Shown here: positions 8,768 through 18,238 of the stretch, piece after piece
Layout of the letters: each line of letters starts with the position of its first letter
Numbering within the stretch: the stretch's first letter is position 1
DNA from: CBDBND01 sp965207985
Lineage (GTDB): Bacteria; Pseudomonadota; Alphaproteobacteria; Rhodospirillales; Rhodospirillaceae
DNA length: 64,000 bases
NCBI GenBank assembly: GCA_965207985.1
Contig: CBDBND010000034.1
Span: 310,001 to 374,000 of the forward strand
Direction of reading: 5' to 3'
Made by a program: the position numbers and the translations under genes
The notes under the pieces: generated by a model
What the model was told of the DNA's origin: nothing
Seen by the model: the letters and a program-made list of their open reading frames with translations, nothing else
Database searches by the model: none

Positions 8768-10192
8768 ATGATTTTTGACTCCCGCTTTGGAGAAGAAAAG
8801 GAACAGGCCTACCAGGTCGACCGTGCGTCTGACATTCAATCGGCGCAACGATGGCTTGTCTTGATCGGCGGCACCCTCTATTGCGCGGCGGGGTTTTGGC
8901 TGAGTTCCCGCATTGGAGATGCCTCAAGCGCAATCGGATCCTACAGCGTCTTTTTACTGGCCTTTACCATCATTCTGTTCGGCTTGACTTACGTGCGTTT
9001 TGTGCAGGATCGGTCCGAGCTGGTTCCCATCCTTTTTGCTCTGTCCTACGCCGCTCATATCGCTCTCGGTGTAACGGTCCAGCCGGAGGGCGGCGATATC
9101 AGGTTTGCCCTGTTGATGGGTTTGCTCTGTGTCTATCTGACCGCTCTTTCTCCAACGCTGCTTATCGCCTTAGCCAGCATCTCCGCGGCGGTGATTGTCG
9201 GAGTGCTGTCGGCTGTTTTTCTTTTTCCTCTGCAAGACGCATCCATAGGATTGGTGGCAGCCTTCGGGTACCTGGTACCGTCCTTAAGCATTGCCGTGAC
9301 CGTCGCGTACCTGTCCGATCGGACGGCCCGTGAAGCGTTTTCATTGAAGTGGGAGCTCAGCCGGCGGGCGACCACCGATGAGCTGTCCGGCGTGGCAAAC
9401 CGCGCCCATATTCAGGTTCTGGCCAGCAATGAGTACATGCGGGCGCGGCGCTACCGTGGGCCTTATTCATGCCTGGCCTTCGAAATAGACGGCTTGGACG
9501 CAATTAGAGAAACCTGGGGTGACTACGCTGCCCACACCGTCTGCCGTGTATTCGCCGGCTACTGTGTCCTGGTCATGCGTCACTGTGACAGCTTCGGCCG
9601 TTTGTCGGAGCGCCGCTTTGTCGCGCTCCTGCCCGAAACACCCGGGTCCGGTGCATTCATACTGGCGAAGAGAATGGTGGATGATCTAAGCCGGCTCGAA
9701 GTTAACGCCTATGGGGAAGTCATCAACTTCACGGTTTCCGTAGGTGTGGCAGAGATGACCCATGTTGACGAAACCGGTGCAGATGTTTTGCGCCGAGCAG
9801 AGCAAGGCCTGGAAGACGCCATCGAAGACGGCCGAGATCGGGCCGTGTTCGCGACACCACCACCGTCAATCTCGGCAGATATTGCAACGGACACTCAAAC
9901 AACCTCTTCAGTGAACCCTGATTGGTCAGGCGATACTTATAAATCCCGCCAAAAACGCGGTGTCACCAATACGAACAGGGTAAACAGTTCTAACCGGCCC
10001 ACCAGCATGCCGCCGGCCAGCAGCCATTTGCTGATGTCAGGCAGCGCTCCAAAAGTACCGGACGGTCCGATAATGGGTCCTAACCCCGGCCCCACATTGG
10101 TCAATGCCGTTGCCGCCGCTGACACGCTGGTCTGGAATCCCAGTCCCGTTGCTGAAAGGGCGACAGACAAGGCAAACCACGTCACCAGATAG
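8768..10192 (+). CDS. Membrane protein with degenerate GGDEF domain
   Basis: 474 residues. About six hydrophobic helices occupy residues 28-190 (a MASE-like sensor region), followed by a diguanylate-cyclase-fold domain beginning RRATTDELSGVANRAHIQVL. At the active-site hairpin the protein reads FGRLSERRFVALLP, so GGDEF is replaced by LSERRF and catalysis is not expected; a c-di-GMP or GTP sensor role is possible. The last ~85 codons run antisense through the 3' end of trkH (256-bp overlap), are low-complexity-like, and are probably not conserved. The natural stop may have been lost. It may work with the preceding response regulator, 77 bp away. Confidence 0.8.
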   Translation: MIFDSRFGEEKEQAYQVDRASDIQSAQRWLVLIGGTLYCAAGFWLSSRIGDASSAIGSYSVFLLAFTIILFGLTYVRFVQDRSELVPILFALSYAAHIALGVTVQPEGGDIRFALLMGLLCVYLTALSPTLLIALASISAAVIVGVLSAVFLFPLQDASIGLVAAFGYLVPSLSIAVTVAYLSDRTAREAFSLKWELSRRATTDELSGVANRAHIQVLASNEYMRARRYRGPYSCLAFEIDGLDAIRETWGDYAAHTVCRVFAGYCVLVMRHCDSFGRLSERRFVALLPETPGSGAFILAKRMVDDLSRLEVNAYGEVINFTVSVGVAEMTHVDETGADVLRRAEQGLEDAIEDGRDRAVFATPPPSISADIATDTQTTSSVNPDWSGDTYKSRQKRGVTNTNRVNSSNRPTSMPPASSHLLMSGSAPKVPDGPIMGPNPGPTLVNAVAAADTLVWNPSPVAERATDKANHVTR

Positions 10193-11373
10193 AGGCCAAG
10201 AAAAGCGGTGACGGATAACACGATGTCCGATGGTACTTCGTGACCGTCGTACGTGACCGGAAAGACACCGTGAGGATGAATGAGACGGTTCAACTGGGAT
10301 TTTAGAAACGACCACATCAGCTGATAACGGAAGATTTTGACCGATCCAGCCGTGGACCCGGAACACCCGCCGGCAAAGGTGATGATCAGGAAAATAACCG
10401 AGGCTCCTCCCCACTGGGTGTAGTCGGTGGTTGTAAACCCGGTGGTCGATATGATGGAGACGGCATTGAAGGCGGATTGCCGGAACGCTTCCATGACCGG
10501 CAGTGCTGTTGTCCGCATCACCCAAGCGGTCAACACAACAATGACAAAGAGGCAAAAACCGAGAAAGAACCTAACCTGGCCGTTTTTGAATAACGCAAGA
10601 GGGTCACGGCCAATGGATTTCAGATAGAGCGCAAACGGCAGCGCGCCTGAAATCATGAACACCATGGCCACCCACGGCAGCGCCGGATTGTCAAAATAGG
10701 CAAAGGAGGCGTCGTGGGTTGAAAACCCTCCGGTGGCAATGGTCGTCATGGCGTGATTCAAAGCGTCAAAGGGCGTCATACCGGCCGCGCCATAGGCAAA
10801 GGCACAAACAATCGTCAGGGTGATGTAAACGGCACCGATCCCTTTGGCGATTTCTTTCGCTCTCGGAAGCACTTTGTCAGAGGTGTCCGATTCCGTTTTC
10901 ATCAGTTGCATACCGCCGACACGCAGCAAAGGCAGAATGGCAATGCCCATAACGATGATGCCGATGCCGCCGGTCCATTGCAGCATGGACCGCCATAACA
11001 AAAGGCCAGGCGGATAACGGTCAAGTTCAACGAGTACTGTGGACCCCGTGGTCGTCAGGCCGGAGACGGATTCAAAGACGGCATCGGTGAAACCGATGTT
11101 TTGCGCGCTGAAGAGGAACGGCGCAGCTCCTGCGATAGGCAAGGTGATCCACAACAAAGCCGTGAGCAGGTAGGCCTCGCGAATAGTGAACCGATGCGCC
11201 CGGTGGGCATTGGCCAGCATGAGCGCACCACCGAGAAATAAGGTGAGCATCGAAGACCCGGCAAAAACCATCCAGTCGGGATTGCCGGCGGTAAGATTCG
11301 CAAACATTGGAACAAGCTCGACGCCGGCGAGAACGATGAGCAGCAATCCAAGAACGTAGAAGATATGTGCCAC
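9937..11373 (-). CDS. trkH: TrkH-family potassium uptake channel subunit
   Basis: 478 residues from GTG 11373. The four selectivity-loop repeats are visible: SGLTTTGSTV, TIATGGFSTHD, ISTTGFTTTDY, LTNVGPGLGP. It has about ten membrane helices of the Trk/Ktr/HKT superfamily and takes up K+ across the inner membrane, normally with the cytoplasmic NAD-binding partner TrkA, which is not in this window. It converges on the degenerate GGDEF gene with a 256-bp overlap, and its start is divergent from the broken gene at 11413. Confidence 0.92.
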   Translation of the reverse strand: MAHIFYVLGLLLIVLAGVELVPMFANLTAGNPDWMVFAGSSMLTLFLGGALMLANAHRAHRFTIREAYLLTALLWITLPIAGAAPFLFSAQNIGFTDAVFESVSGLTTTGSTVLVELDRYPPGLLLWRSMLQWTGGIGIIVMGIAILPLLRVGGMQLMKTESDTSDKVLPRAKEIAKGIGAVYITLTIVCAFAYGAAGMTPFDALNHAMTTIATGGFSTHDASFAYFDNPALPWVAMVFMISGALPFALYLKSIGRDPLALFKNGQVRFFLGFCLFVIVVLTAWVMRTTALPVMEAFRQSAFNAVSIISTTGFTTTDYTQWGGASVIFLIITFAGGCSGSTAGSVKIFRYQLMWSFLKSQLNRLIHPHGVFPVTYDGHEVPSDIVLSVTAFLGLYLVTWFALSVALSATGLGFQTSVSAAATALTNVGPGLGPIIGPSGTFGALPDISKWLLAGGMLVGRLELFTLFVLVTPRFWRDL

Positions 11374-11412
11374 GCGCTTTAAAACCTATGTCATCCGTGC
11401 CCGGCGCCGTCT

Positions 11413-12150
11413 ATGAGCACTTTGATTCATGCGCATATTGAGAGAGCCAGAATTTTAAGCATGACACAGACAACGGCCCGCGTGAACGCAACCCTGACCT
11501 ACCGCTATGACGACAGCGGTGAAAGCGGCCGCGAGTGGGTAACTCTAACGGCCGAAGAAGACGGTGTCCGCACGGTTAGAGCACTTTGCGAACTGGACGA
11601 CGTCGGTCTGCGGCGTGATGTCACCATCACCTATGACCCTGGGTTCAAAGCCCGCGATGGTTACATCCATATGCGTCAGCACGGAGGGTTTCTTGGGTCA
11701 GGCTAGTATCGTTTCCGCGACAACTGGATCACTCTCGAAGCGGTAACGGCAACGGAAGGCCGCGTGTCTCAACGCATGACATTCGAACACCCCATCGGCA
11801 TTTTCGCGCCTCATCCGGTTTTTCTCGATGGCTGGCACGCCACCCAGCATGACCCCAATGGACCGCCGGTTCAGGACCTGCGCAACTGCATCACCTCATC
11901 ACCGTTGTGGCATGGCGCCTCGGGACCCCTGATTTGTGTGCAACACCGGAAGCTAGAACGCCTCAGCGACGCGGAAGTTACCGTCCCAGCGGGCACCTTC
12001 ACCTGTGAATCCTACCAACTCATTCCCCATGCTTCCGACCGGCCGCCGATACAGTTCTGGGTGCATGGCCCCCATAAGCCGTTCGTCAAACTGCGCTGGG
12101 ATCACCTCAAAGCGACATACGAGTTAACCACCCTCGACACGTCGTCTTGA
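11413..12150 (+). pseudogene. Uncharacterised 245-codon gene interrupted by an in-frame TAG
   Basis: The frame from ATG 11413 stops at TAG 11704-11706 after HGGFLGSG, but the same frame continues at once with YRFRDNWITLEAVTATEGR and runs to 12150 without another stop. Treating the TAG as one mutated codon (TGG to TAG is the simplest) gives one protein of about 245 residues. The second half has VPAGTFTCESYQL and PIQFWVHGPHKPFVKLRW, a beta-rich pattern that I do not recognise with certainty. There is no signal peptide. It may be a real nonsense mutation or sequencing error. ATG 11461 is an alternative start. It lies between trkH and the membrane protein at 12265. Confidence 0.65.
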
Positions 12151-12264
12151 AACCCTGTTTCTAATCAGAAGACGGACCGGTGGCACTGATGTTTCTCTGC
12201 GCTATGATGACGGCATAACACGTCCCCGGTCTCAAGGGCCGGGCTAAGAGGGGAGGAACCGGCC

Positions 12265-12939
12265 ATGGCCGTGACCATGTATGACATTCTGATCTACGTT
12301 CACACACTGCTTTTTGTCTATTGGCTCGGCGGAGACCTGGGCGTTTATATGTCCGCCAAGTATGTCGCCGATCGTAATCTCTCAATAGACGAACGGTTCC
12401 GGTTTATGGACGTGCTCTTTAAATGCGACATGGGCCCACGGACCGCGCTGATCCTGCTCCTTCCGGTCGGGTTCCAGATGTCCTGGGAACTCGGCATGTC
12501 TCCCATAGGCGGCATTTACCTTCTGGCTATTTGGGTCGTGTGTCTGATCTGGCTGGCGGCAAATTGGTGGATGTTTTTCAACAACTTTCATCCGTTGACG
12601 AACAAACTACGGCGCGTTGACATTTATGTGCGGTGTGCCGTGGTTGCCATCATGGGTGTGATGGGTTTGGTGTCTTTCATTAATGACTCACCCATCGCCG
12701 ACAATTGGCTGGCTGCAAAGATCTTCCTATTTGCCGGCGCCGTGTCTCTAGGGATTTACCTACGCACAGAGATCAACAACTGGGTTATCGGCTTTGGCAT
12801 GGTGCGTGCCGGAGGCGATGAAGTGGAAAAGGGTAACGACATCATCTACGAGGCTTTGGTGCGCTCAAAAAGGGCGGCATTGACCCTTTGGTTCTTGGTC
12901 GCGTTAATCGCATTCCTCGGTAAGGTGAAGCCGTTCTAG
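12265..12939 (+). CDS. CopD-like multi-pass membrane protein
   Basis: 224 residues, ATG preceded by AGGGGAGG. There are about six hydrophobic helices; the first begins YDILIYVHTLLFVYWLGGDL, with a His and Gly pattern resembling CopD/DUF2269-type membrane proteins that bind haem or copper. A second pattern is IWLAANWWMFFNNFHPL. Function is unproven. The TPP-dependent enzyme gene starts 27 bp after its stop, so the pair is probably one transcript; why a membrane redox-like protein would go with a TPP carboligase or decarboxylase is not clear. Confidence 0.65.
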   Translation: MAVTMYDILIYVHTLLFVYWLGGDLGVYMSAKYVADRNLSIDERFRFMDVLFKCDMGPRTALILLLPVGFQMSWELGMSPIGGIYLLAIWVVCLIWLAANWWMFFNNFHPLTNKLRRVDIYVRCAVVAIMGVMGLVSFINDSPIADNWLAAKIFLFAGAVSLGIYLRTEINNWVIGFGMVRAGGDEVEKGNDIIYEALVRSKRAALTLWFLVALIAFLGKVKPF

Positions 12940-12966
12940 GGGCGACTCTGGGAAAGGGGCAGCGGC

Positions 12967-14715
12967 ATGTCTGAGCCGGGTTCCAATACCAGGCTGACGG
13001 GTGGGCAGATTGTCTCCCGCGTCCTCAGGGCTCACGGAATCGACACTGTGTTCGCCTTGGCCGGCACCACCCATACCTATCTGCTCGATCCCCTGGACCA
13101 GGACGGATTCTCCATCGTTCCGGGACGGAGCGAAAACGGCACCGTGGGGGCTGCGGATGGTTACGCCCGGGTCACCGGCAAATGCGGAGTGGCGCTGATC
13201 ATCGCCGACCAAGGCGTACCCAACGCCATGGCGGCTATTGCCAGCGCCTACCACGCCTGCTCACCCGTGTTGGTGCTGGTGGGCTGGAACGCCGGACCCG
13301 AGGGTGTGGAAGCGGATTTCGAAATCAACAACCCCACCCAGCCGATGGTGGGGTCTGTGTGCAAATGGGCGCGGACCGTTCCGGCCCTCGACCGGGTGCA
13401 TGAATACGTCTCCAGAGCCATCAGTCGAGCCATGAGCGGACGCCGCGGTCCGGTGGTGCTGCAGGTGCCGACACCGATCATGGCAGCGGCATTGGATGCG
13501 GCCGAAGCCATGGAACCGCCGCAAACGGCAGTTGTCCGTGCTGCCGCGGATCCGGACATGATCGACAGGGCGGCGGATCTGGTCGCGAGCGCAAAAGCAC
13601 CGCTGATTCTTGCCGGTGGAGGCGCATGGGCCTCCCGTGCCGGCGACGCAATCAAATCGTTTGTGGATACGTTCAACATTCCCATTCTCGGCAATTCCCA
13701 GGGGCGCGCCCTGGTGCCCGAAGATGGCGAACGCAGTTTCAACTTCGGCCTTGGCGGAGCGGCCTGTGCGGAAGCGGACGTGATGCTGGTGCTCGGTGCA
13801 CGGCTCAAGGGACGCCTGGCTTTCGGTTTAGCGCCCGCTTACAAACGCGATAGCAAATTCATTCAGGTGGACATCGTCCCGGAAGAGTTGGGTCGCAACC
13901 GCCATATCGACGTGCCCATCGTCGCCGACGTGCGGGCGGCGGTGGAACAGCTGACGGATTCACTGAAAGCGAAAGGGTTCGACGGCCTGCCGGGAGAGCC
14001 GTGGACGAAAACCCTGCTGGCAGACCGTATCGCCCTTATCGATACGGTGGGCCGCGAAGACTCAGACGGGCCCGTCCACCCCTACCGCATCGGCCACGAA
14101 TTGATGAAGCGGCTGCCCGACGATGCCTTGATGGTTCAGGACGGTGCTCAGATTCTCAGCTCCATCTACGCCACCGTGCGTTTACAACAGGGGCCTGTGC
14201 TCGATCACTATGCCCTTGGCTCCATGGGCATCGGCACGCCGTTGATGGTCGGCGGTGCGGCCGGCGCACGAGACATTGCACGGGAGACCAAAACGAATCC
14301 GCGGCGGGTTGTGATGGTCACCGGTGACGGCGCCTTTGGATATTTTTCCAATGAGATTGGTAGTGCCAAGGCCATGGGACTCAATCCCATTGCCATTGTC
14401 GCGAACGATTCCGCTTGGGGAACAGAATGGGCCGGTCATCTGGATAAAATCGGACGACCGTTGAACACAGAGCTTAATCCGACCCGGTTCGATCTCATCG
14501 CCGAGGCGCATGGCTGCCTTGGTCTGCGAGTGGAAACGGCGGCTGAATTGGGGCCTGCTCTGGATCAGGCATTCGCTTCCGACGTGCCTGTGGTAGTGGA
14601 CATTGTTGTCGACCGCGACGCCAACTTGGCTCTCAGGGCCAATCCCAAATTGAAGTTCTTTATCGGGATGTCCATCGGAGAGGGATTGAAGGCCACTTAC
14701 GGGCCGGACGGGTAA
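12967..14715 (+). CDS. Thiamine-diphosphate-dependent enzyme (acetolactate synthase-like)
   Basis: 582 residues, the full three-domain layout of the TPP family. The N-terminal PYR domain has the cofactor-activating Glu in GRSENGTVGAADGYAR; a central domain follows; the C-terminal PP domain has the diphosphate-binding VTGDGAFGYFSNEI with NDSAWGTEW. Homologues include acetolactate synthase, benzoylformate decarboxylase and oxalyl-CoA decarboxylase, and the sequence alone does not decide among them. With no small regulatory subunit or other branched-chain genes nearby, a catabolic decarboxylase or lyase role is more likely than biosynthesis. It follows the membrane protein gene closely. Confidence 0.85.
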   Translation: MSEPGSNTRLTGGQIVSRVLRAHGIDTVFALAGTTHTYLLDPLDQDGFSIVPGRSENGTVGAADGYARVTGKCGVALIIADQGVPNAMAAIASAYHACSPVLVLVGWNAGPEGVEADFEINNPTQPMVGSVCKWARTVPALDRVHEYVSRAISRAMSGRRGPVVLQVPTPIMAAALDAAEAMEPPQTAVVRAAADPDMIDRAADLVASAKAPLILAGGGAWASRAGDAIKSFVDTFNIPILGNSQGRALVPEDGERSFNFGLGGAACAEADVMLVLGARLKGRLAFGLAPAYKRDSKFIQVDIVPEELGRNRHIDVPIVADVRAAVEQLTDSLKAKGFDGLPGEPWTKTLLADRIALIDTVGREDSDGPVHPYRIGHELMKRLPDDALMVQDGAQILSSIYATVRLQQGPVLDHYALGSMGIGTPLMVGGAAGARDIARETKTNPRRVVMVTGDGAFGYFSNEIGSAKAMGLNPIAIVANDSAWGTEWAGHLDKIGRPLNTELNPTRFDLIAEAHGCLGLRVETAAELGPALDQAFASDVPVVVDIVVDRDANLALRANPKLKFFIGMSIGEGLKATYGPDG

Positions 14716-14899
14716 ACAAATCTCTGCCTGCTGAGAAGGGGAATCCACACCGTGGCGTCAATTAAGCCTTTGAAAATAAACGCCTAGCCCCAAACTCCCC
14801 TTTCTATTACCATCGTTTCAGAAAAACTGCGCATAGCCGCCATGCACCACCCTGCATAGGCTGGCCGCACGAATGGGTGTGTGAGGATTGGGGAAATCT

Positions 14900-17080
14900 A
14901 TGTCGATGAAACGTAAAGCATTGCTCGCCACATCCGTTGCTGCGTTCTGTTTGTCAACGGGCTCTGCTCTTGCCCAGCAAGAAACCGCACAGGCCGGACG
15001 GGCCGCCGTACTGATCGAAGAGATTCAGGTCTACGGTACCAAGAAGAACCGCGCTGAAGAATTGCAGGATGTGCCGGTCGCTATCTCGGCCTTTAACGAA
15101 GGCGCCTTGGATGCGCGGCAGTTGATTACCATTGAAGACCTCAGTTTTGCGGCCCCTAACGTCTCCCTCGACCAAGTGGGGACGACACCGGGTGTGCAAA
15201 ACTTCTCCATCCGCGGCATTGGTTTGGTCAGTTCCATTCCGTCCATTGACCCGACGGTTGGTCTGTTCATGGATGGTGTGTACTTGGGCATATCCGCTGG
15301 TGTGGTTGTAGACACGTTTGATTTGGAAAGCGTTGAAATCTTACGCGGGCCGCAGGGTTTGTTGTTTGGACGTAACGTCACAGGCGGGGCCGTACTCTTG
15401 CGCTCAAAACGGCCCAACGGCGAGTTCGGCGCCAAAGCCAAAGTCAGTTATGAAACCGGTCCGCAGTACAACGCTTCGGCGGCGGTTGAAGGGTCTCTGG
15501 TAGACGACAGACTCGCCGGCAAATTGAGTTTCTATTACAAGGATGACGAAGGGTATTTCGACAATATCGCCGATCCGTCCCGCGATGTGGGCGCTCAAGA
15601 AACGCTCATGTTCCGTCCGACCCTGGTGTTCACGCCCAGCGATCGGGTGGACTTTACACTTATATACGAACACGGCGACCTGAAAGGCGATGGGGCCGTG
15701 CCGCAACGGGCTTTAGATGCCAACCCCTCTGTCACTTCCGACAATATTTTTGCGGAAATCGATCTGCCCGGCGAAGTGGACATTAAGTGGGATCAATTGA
15801 CCGTTGAAATGAATTGGGATGTGGGTCCAGGAACACTGACCAACATTTTCGGCTACCGTGATCTCGATCAGGAGGGCTTTTCCGACATTGATGCCAGTCC
15901 GCTCCCATTATTCCGCGGTGACTTGTTCATAGAACAGGATCAGGTCAGCAATGAGCTACGGTATTTTGCAGAGTTGGATGATCAACTGAGCTTTACCGCC
16001 GGTCTCTACTATTTCGATCAGGACGTCCTGTACCGGGAAAACCGCTTCATCGCCTTTGGCACCATCATCGGCGGTCTTGGTGGCGACCAAGCCCATAAGA
16101 ACTACGGCGCCTTTCTGACCATAGACTACGACATCACCCCGTCGTTCAGACTCACTGCCGGTGCGCGGTATACGGAAGAAAAGAAAGACGCCAACGTGTC
16201 CCGTTTTGGTTTTTGCGACGTAACCAACAATCAGTGCATGCCCGACTTTTCCGATGCAGAAAAATGGAGCAACGTGACTCCGAAGGTTGGAATCCAATGG
16301 TATCCCACCGATGAAGCCCAAGTGTACGCCCATTGGACCAAGGGTTTCCGTTCCGGCGGTTACAATTTCCGTACGACCGTACCGCAAATCTTCGACGCCG
16401 GTCCAACTGACGAAGAAAAGCAGGATTCCTTCGAGGTTGGCTTTAAGTCGAGCTGGGCTGACCGCCAATTGGTGCTCAACGGCGCCGCGTTTTACAACGA
16501 CCTCAAAGACCTGCAACGTGAATTGAACGTCGCCAATCCGATTGTCGGTGTGGTTCAAGGAATCCGGAACACGGCCGATGCCACCATCAAAGGCTTCGAG
16601 CTCGATATGGTGGCGTTGCCCTTGCCGCAATTGGCCATCAACGCCTCGCTCGGTTATCTGGAAGGGGACTACGACGATGTCACTTTCGATCTTACCGGCG
16701 ACGGTGTCATCAACCAGGCTGATCTTGATCTGAAGATCGTGCGTTTGCCCAAGTGGACTCACACAGTGGGTGCTACATTTGATCAGGAACTGGGTAACTT
16801 TGGTCTGCTTAGTCTTCGGGGTGAATACAGCCACCGCTCAAGCACATTCTTTACCGACAAAAACATTGGCACCTTGCCGTCCTATGACGTGTTCAATGCG
16901 TCCGTCAGCCTGATCAGCTTCGACGAGCAATGGACTCTGACCTTCTACGGCAAGAACCTCTCCGACGAGGCCATTCTGCAGCAGAACACCACCTTGCCGT
17001 TTGGCGCCTTCGGCGCGCCCCGTCTCTCCACACTGGCCGAGGGCCGTCGTTGGGGCTTGGAGCTCAAGTTCCAGTACTAA
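14900..17080 (+). CDS. TonB-dependent outer-membrane receptor
   Basis: 726 residues from ATG 14900 (the frame also opens 12 bases upstream at a TTG). A signal peptide (KRKALLATSVAAFCLSTG, cleavage near ALAQQ) is followed by the plug domain (DVPVAISAF, IEDLSFAAPNV, SIRGIG, VEILRGPQG, LFGRNVTGGAVL) and a long beta-barrel ending RRWGLELKFQY with a terminal aromatic residue. It imports a large or scarce substrate using TonB energy. No siderophore genes are near; the downstream catabolic operon suggests an organic substrate. It is separated from that operon by a terminator at 17105. Confidence 0.92.
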   Translation: MSMKRKALLATSVAAFCLSTGSALAQQETAQAGRAAVLIEEIQVYGTKKNRAEELQDVPVAISAFNEGALDARQLITIEDLSFAAPNVSLDQVGTTPGVQNFSIRGIGLVSSIPSIDPTVGLFMDGVYLGISAGVVVDTFDLESVEILRGPQGLLFGRNVTGGAVLLRSKRPNGEFGAKAKVSYETGPQYNASAAVEGSLVDDRLAGKLSFYYKDDEGYFDNIADPSRDVGAQETLMFRPTLVFTPSDRVDFTLIYEHGDLKGDGAVPQRALDANPSVTSDNIFAEIDLPGEVDIKWDQLTVEMNWDVGPGTLTNIFGYRDLDQEGFSDIDASPLPLFRGDLFIEQDQVSNELRYFAELDDQLSFTAGLYYFDQDVLYRENRFIAFGTIIGGLGGDQAHKNYGAFLTIDYDITPSFRLTAGARYTEEKKDANVSRFGFCDVTNNQCMPDFSDAEKWSNVTPKVGIQWYPTDEAQVYAHWTKGFRSGGYNFRTTVPQIFDAGPTDEEKQDSFEVGFKSSWADRQLVLNGAAFYNDLKDLQRELNVANPIVGVVQGIRNTADATIKGFELDMVALPLPQLAINASLGYLEGDYDDVTFDLTGDGVINQADLDLKIVRLPKWTHTVGATFDQELGNFGLLSLRGEYSHRSSTFFTDKNIGTLPSYDVFNASVSLISFDEQWTLTFYGKNLSDEAILQQNTTLPFGAFGAPRLSTLAEGRRWGLELKFQY

Positions 17081-17104
17081 GCCAACAGACATTACTTTTT
17101 CTGT

Positions 17105-17134
17105 AAGGGCGGTGGCAAAAGTCCCCGCCCTTTT
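17105..17134 (+). terminator. Rho-independent terminator after the TonB receptor gene
   Basis: AAGGGCGG (17105-17112) pairs with CCGCCCTT (17125-17132) around a 12-base loop, and the T-run starts inside the 3' arm. It lies 25 bp after the receptor stop and 69 bp before the cupin start, so the downstream operon needs its own promoter or readthrough. Confidence 0.75.
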
Positions 17135-17202
17135 ACTTTGACCCGTTGCACACAACAGCGGCGGGAGGGACACTGCTCCTCATAAAGAGAGGAGGGCAGA
17201 CC

Positions 17203-18204
17203 ATGTCAAATCCATCTTCGACGTTGAATCTTTCCCGCAGAGTCGCACTAGGCACCGGCCTCGTCGCTGGAGCGGCCGTTGCAGCTAAACCGGCCAGGGC
17301 GGATGACCACACGCCTATCATCTTCACCGACGCCGAAGCGCCCTGGGCACCCCTAAAGGTCACGGACGTAGACCGGCTCCCATGGCAAAGCGTCGGTGGC
17401 CGATACGAACGCAAGTTCCTCTTCGGCGACGAGAATTCGGAATCCAAACTGAGGATTATCCAGTGCCGACCGGGCTGGTATGCCAACCCGACCCATTACC
17501 ACCATTACCATGAGTGGGCCTACATCACGTCCGGCGACCTCACCGACAACGAATTCATCGACCCGCGGCAGAAAGTGGGCTCATTGATGCAGTACCGGGA
17601 AGGCTTTTGGCTGGACCGGCCGCCGTTCGGTCTGCACGGCTCAGACCCTGGCCGTTTGCCGTCGCAAGCCGGCGGCACGGCCCTGCTCATGGCCGAAGGC
17701 CGGGTGTCGGGCACCACCATTCCAACGCGGCCCAACTACACCGATGAATGGAAAAGCGTCGAAGAATGGACCAAACCGCGCATCCTCGACACCATCGGTG
17801 AAATGGAATGGGAGGACGACCCCGAGGTCAACGGTCTCAAGGTCAAGTATCTCAGCCACGACGATACTCAAGGTTTCGCTGCCCGCTTGAATTGGCTGCC
17901 GGCAGGTTGGACGGCTGATCAGGACCCCGAGTTCGCCCGGACTTGGTATTACGAACGCGGATTGGACTTGAATTGGGTGGTTTACGGCGACCTGCGTATG
18001 GACGCTTATGCTGCACCCAATGGATCCAAAACGACCGTGACGGCACATCAACACTTCTATTTTGAGCGGGGACCCAATTGTGTCGCAGGCATGGCCAGCG
18101 ACGGTCCGGTAACGGAACAGAGCTGTGTCTGGCTCACTGTGACCTACGCCAATCCGGCAGCGATCGTCAGCGACGTGCCGGTGCCGGAGAAGACGAAGGT
18201 GTGA
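17203..18204 (+). CDS. Tat-exported bicupin protein (copy 1)
   Basis: ATG 17203 is preceded by GAGGAGGG; 333 residues. The leader NLSRRVALGTGLVAGAA has twin arginines and ends near KPARADD. The first cupin domain has THYHHYHEWAYITSGDL, the metal-ligand His cluster, and a second cupin-like half follows (TARLNWLPAGW and TAHQHFYFERG). Cupins of this kind may be dioxygenases, isomerases or sensors; the reaction is unknown. It is first in a tight operon with DUF1838, fibrillin-like, GPH transporter and HD-domain genes. Related cupins are at 25206-26090, 46941-49101 (split by an IS) and about 49627-50340 (decayed), but only this copy has an export leader. Confidence 0.8.
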   Translation: MSNPSSTLNLSRRVALGTGLVAGAAVAAKPARADDHTPIIFTDAEAPWAPLKVTDVDRLPWQSVGGRYERKFLFGDENSESKLRIIQCRPGWYANPTHYHHYHEWAYITSGDLTDNEFIDPRQKVGSLMQYREGFWLDRPPFGLHGSDPGRLPSQAGGTALLMAEGRVSGTTIPTRPNYTDEWKSVEEWTKPRILDTIGEMEWEDDPEVNGLKVKYLSHDDTQGFAARLNWLPAGWTADQDPEFARTWYYERGLDLNWVVYGDLRMDAYAAPNGSKTTVTAHQHFYFERGPNCVAGMASDGPVTEQSCVWLTVTYANPAAIVSDVPVPEKTKV

Positions 18205-18238
18205 GAAAAGCAATTTCATACTTTTGTTGAAGGAAGAG

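Noticed and set aside
3237..11706. Possible recoding of TAG as an amino acid
   Set aside because: Two genes are interrupted by TAG, but other genes end normally at TAG (for example at 12939, 19850 and 46898), and other broken genes have TGA, TAA or frameshifts.
12967..14715. ilvB (biosynthetic acetolactate synthase) as the name of the TPP enzyme
   Set aside because: There is no ilvH or ilvC neighbour and family motifs are shared by many TPP decarboxylases, so a gene name is not justified.
15956..16834. Minus-strand 292-codon frame inside the TonB receptor
   Set aside because: The plus-strand barrel sequence is unmistakable, and the antisense frame lacks any recognisable motif.
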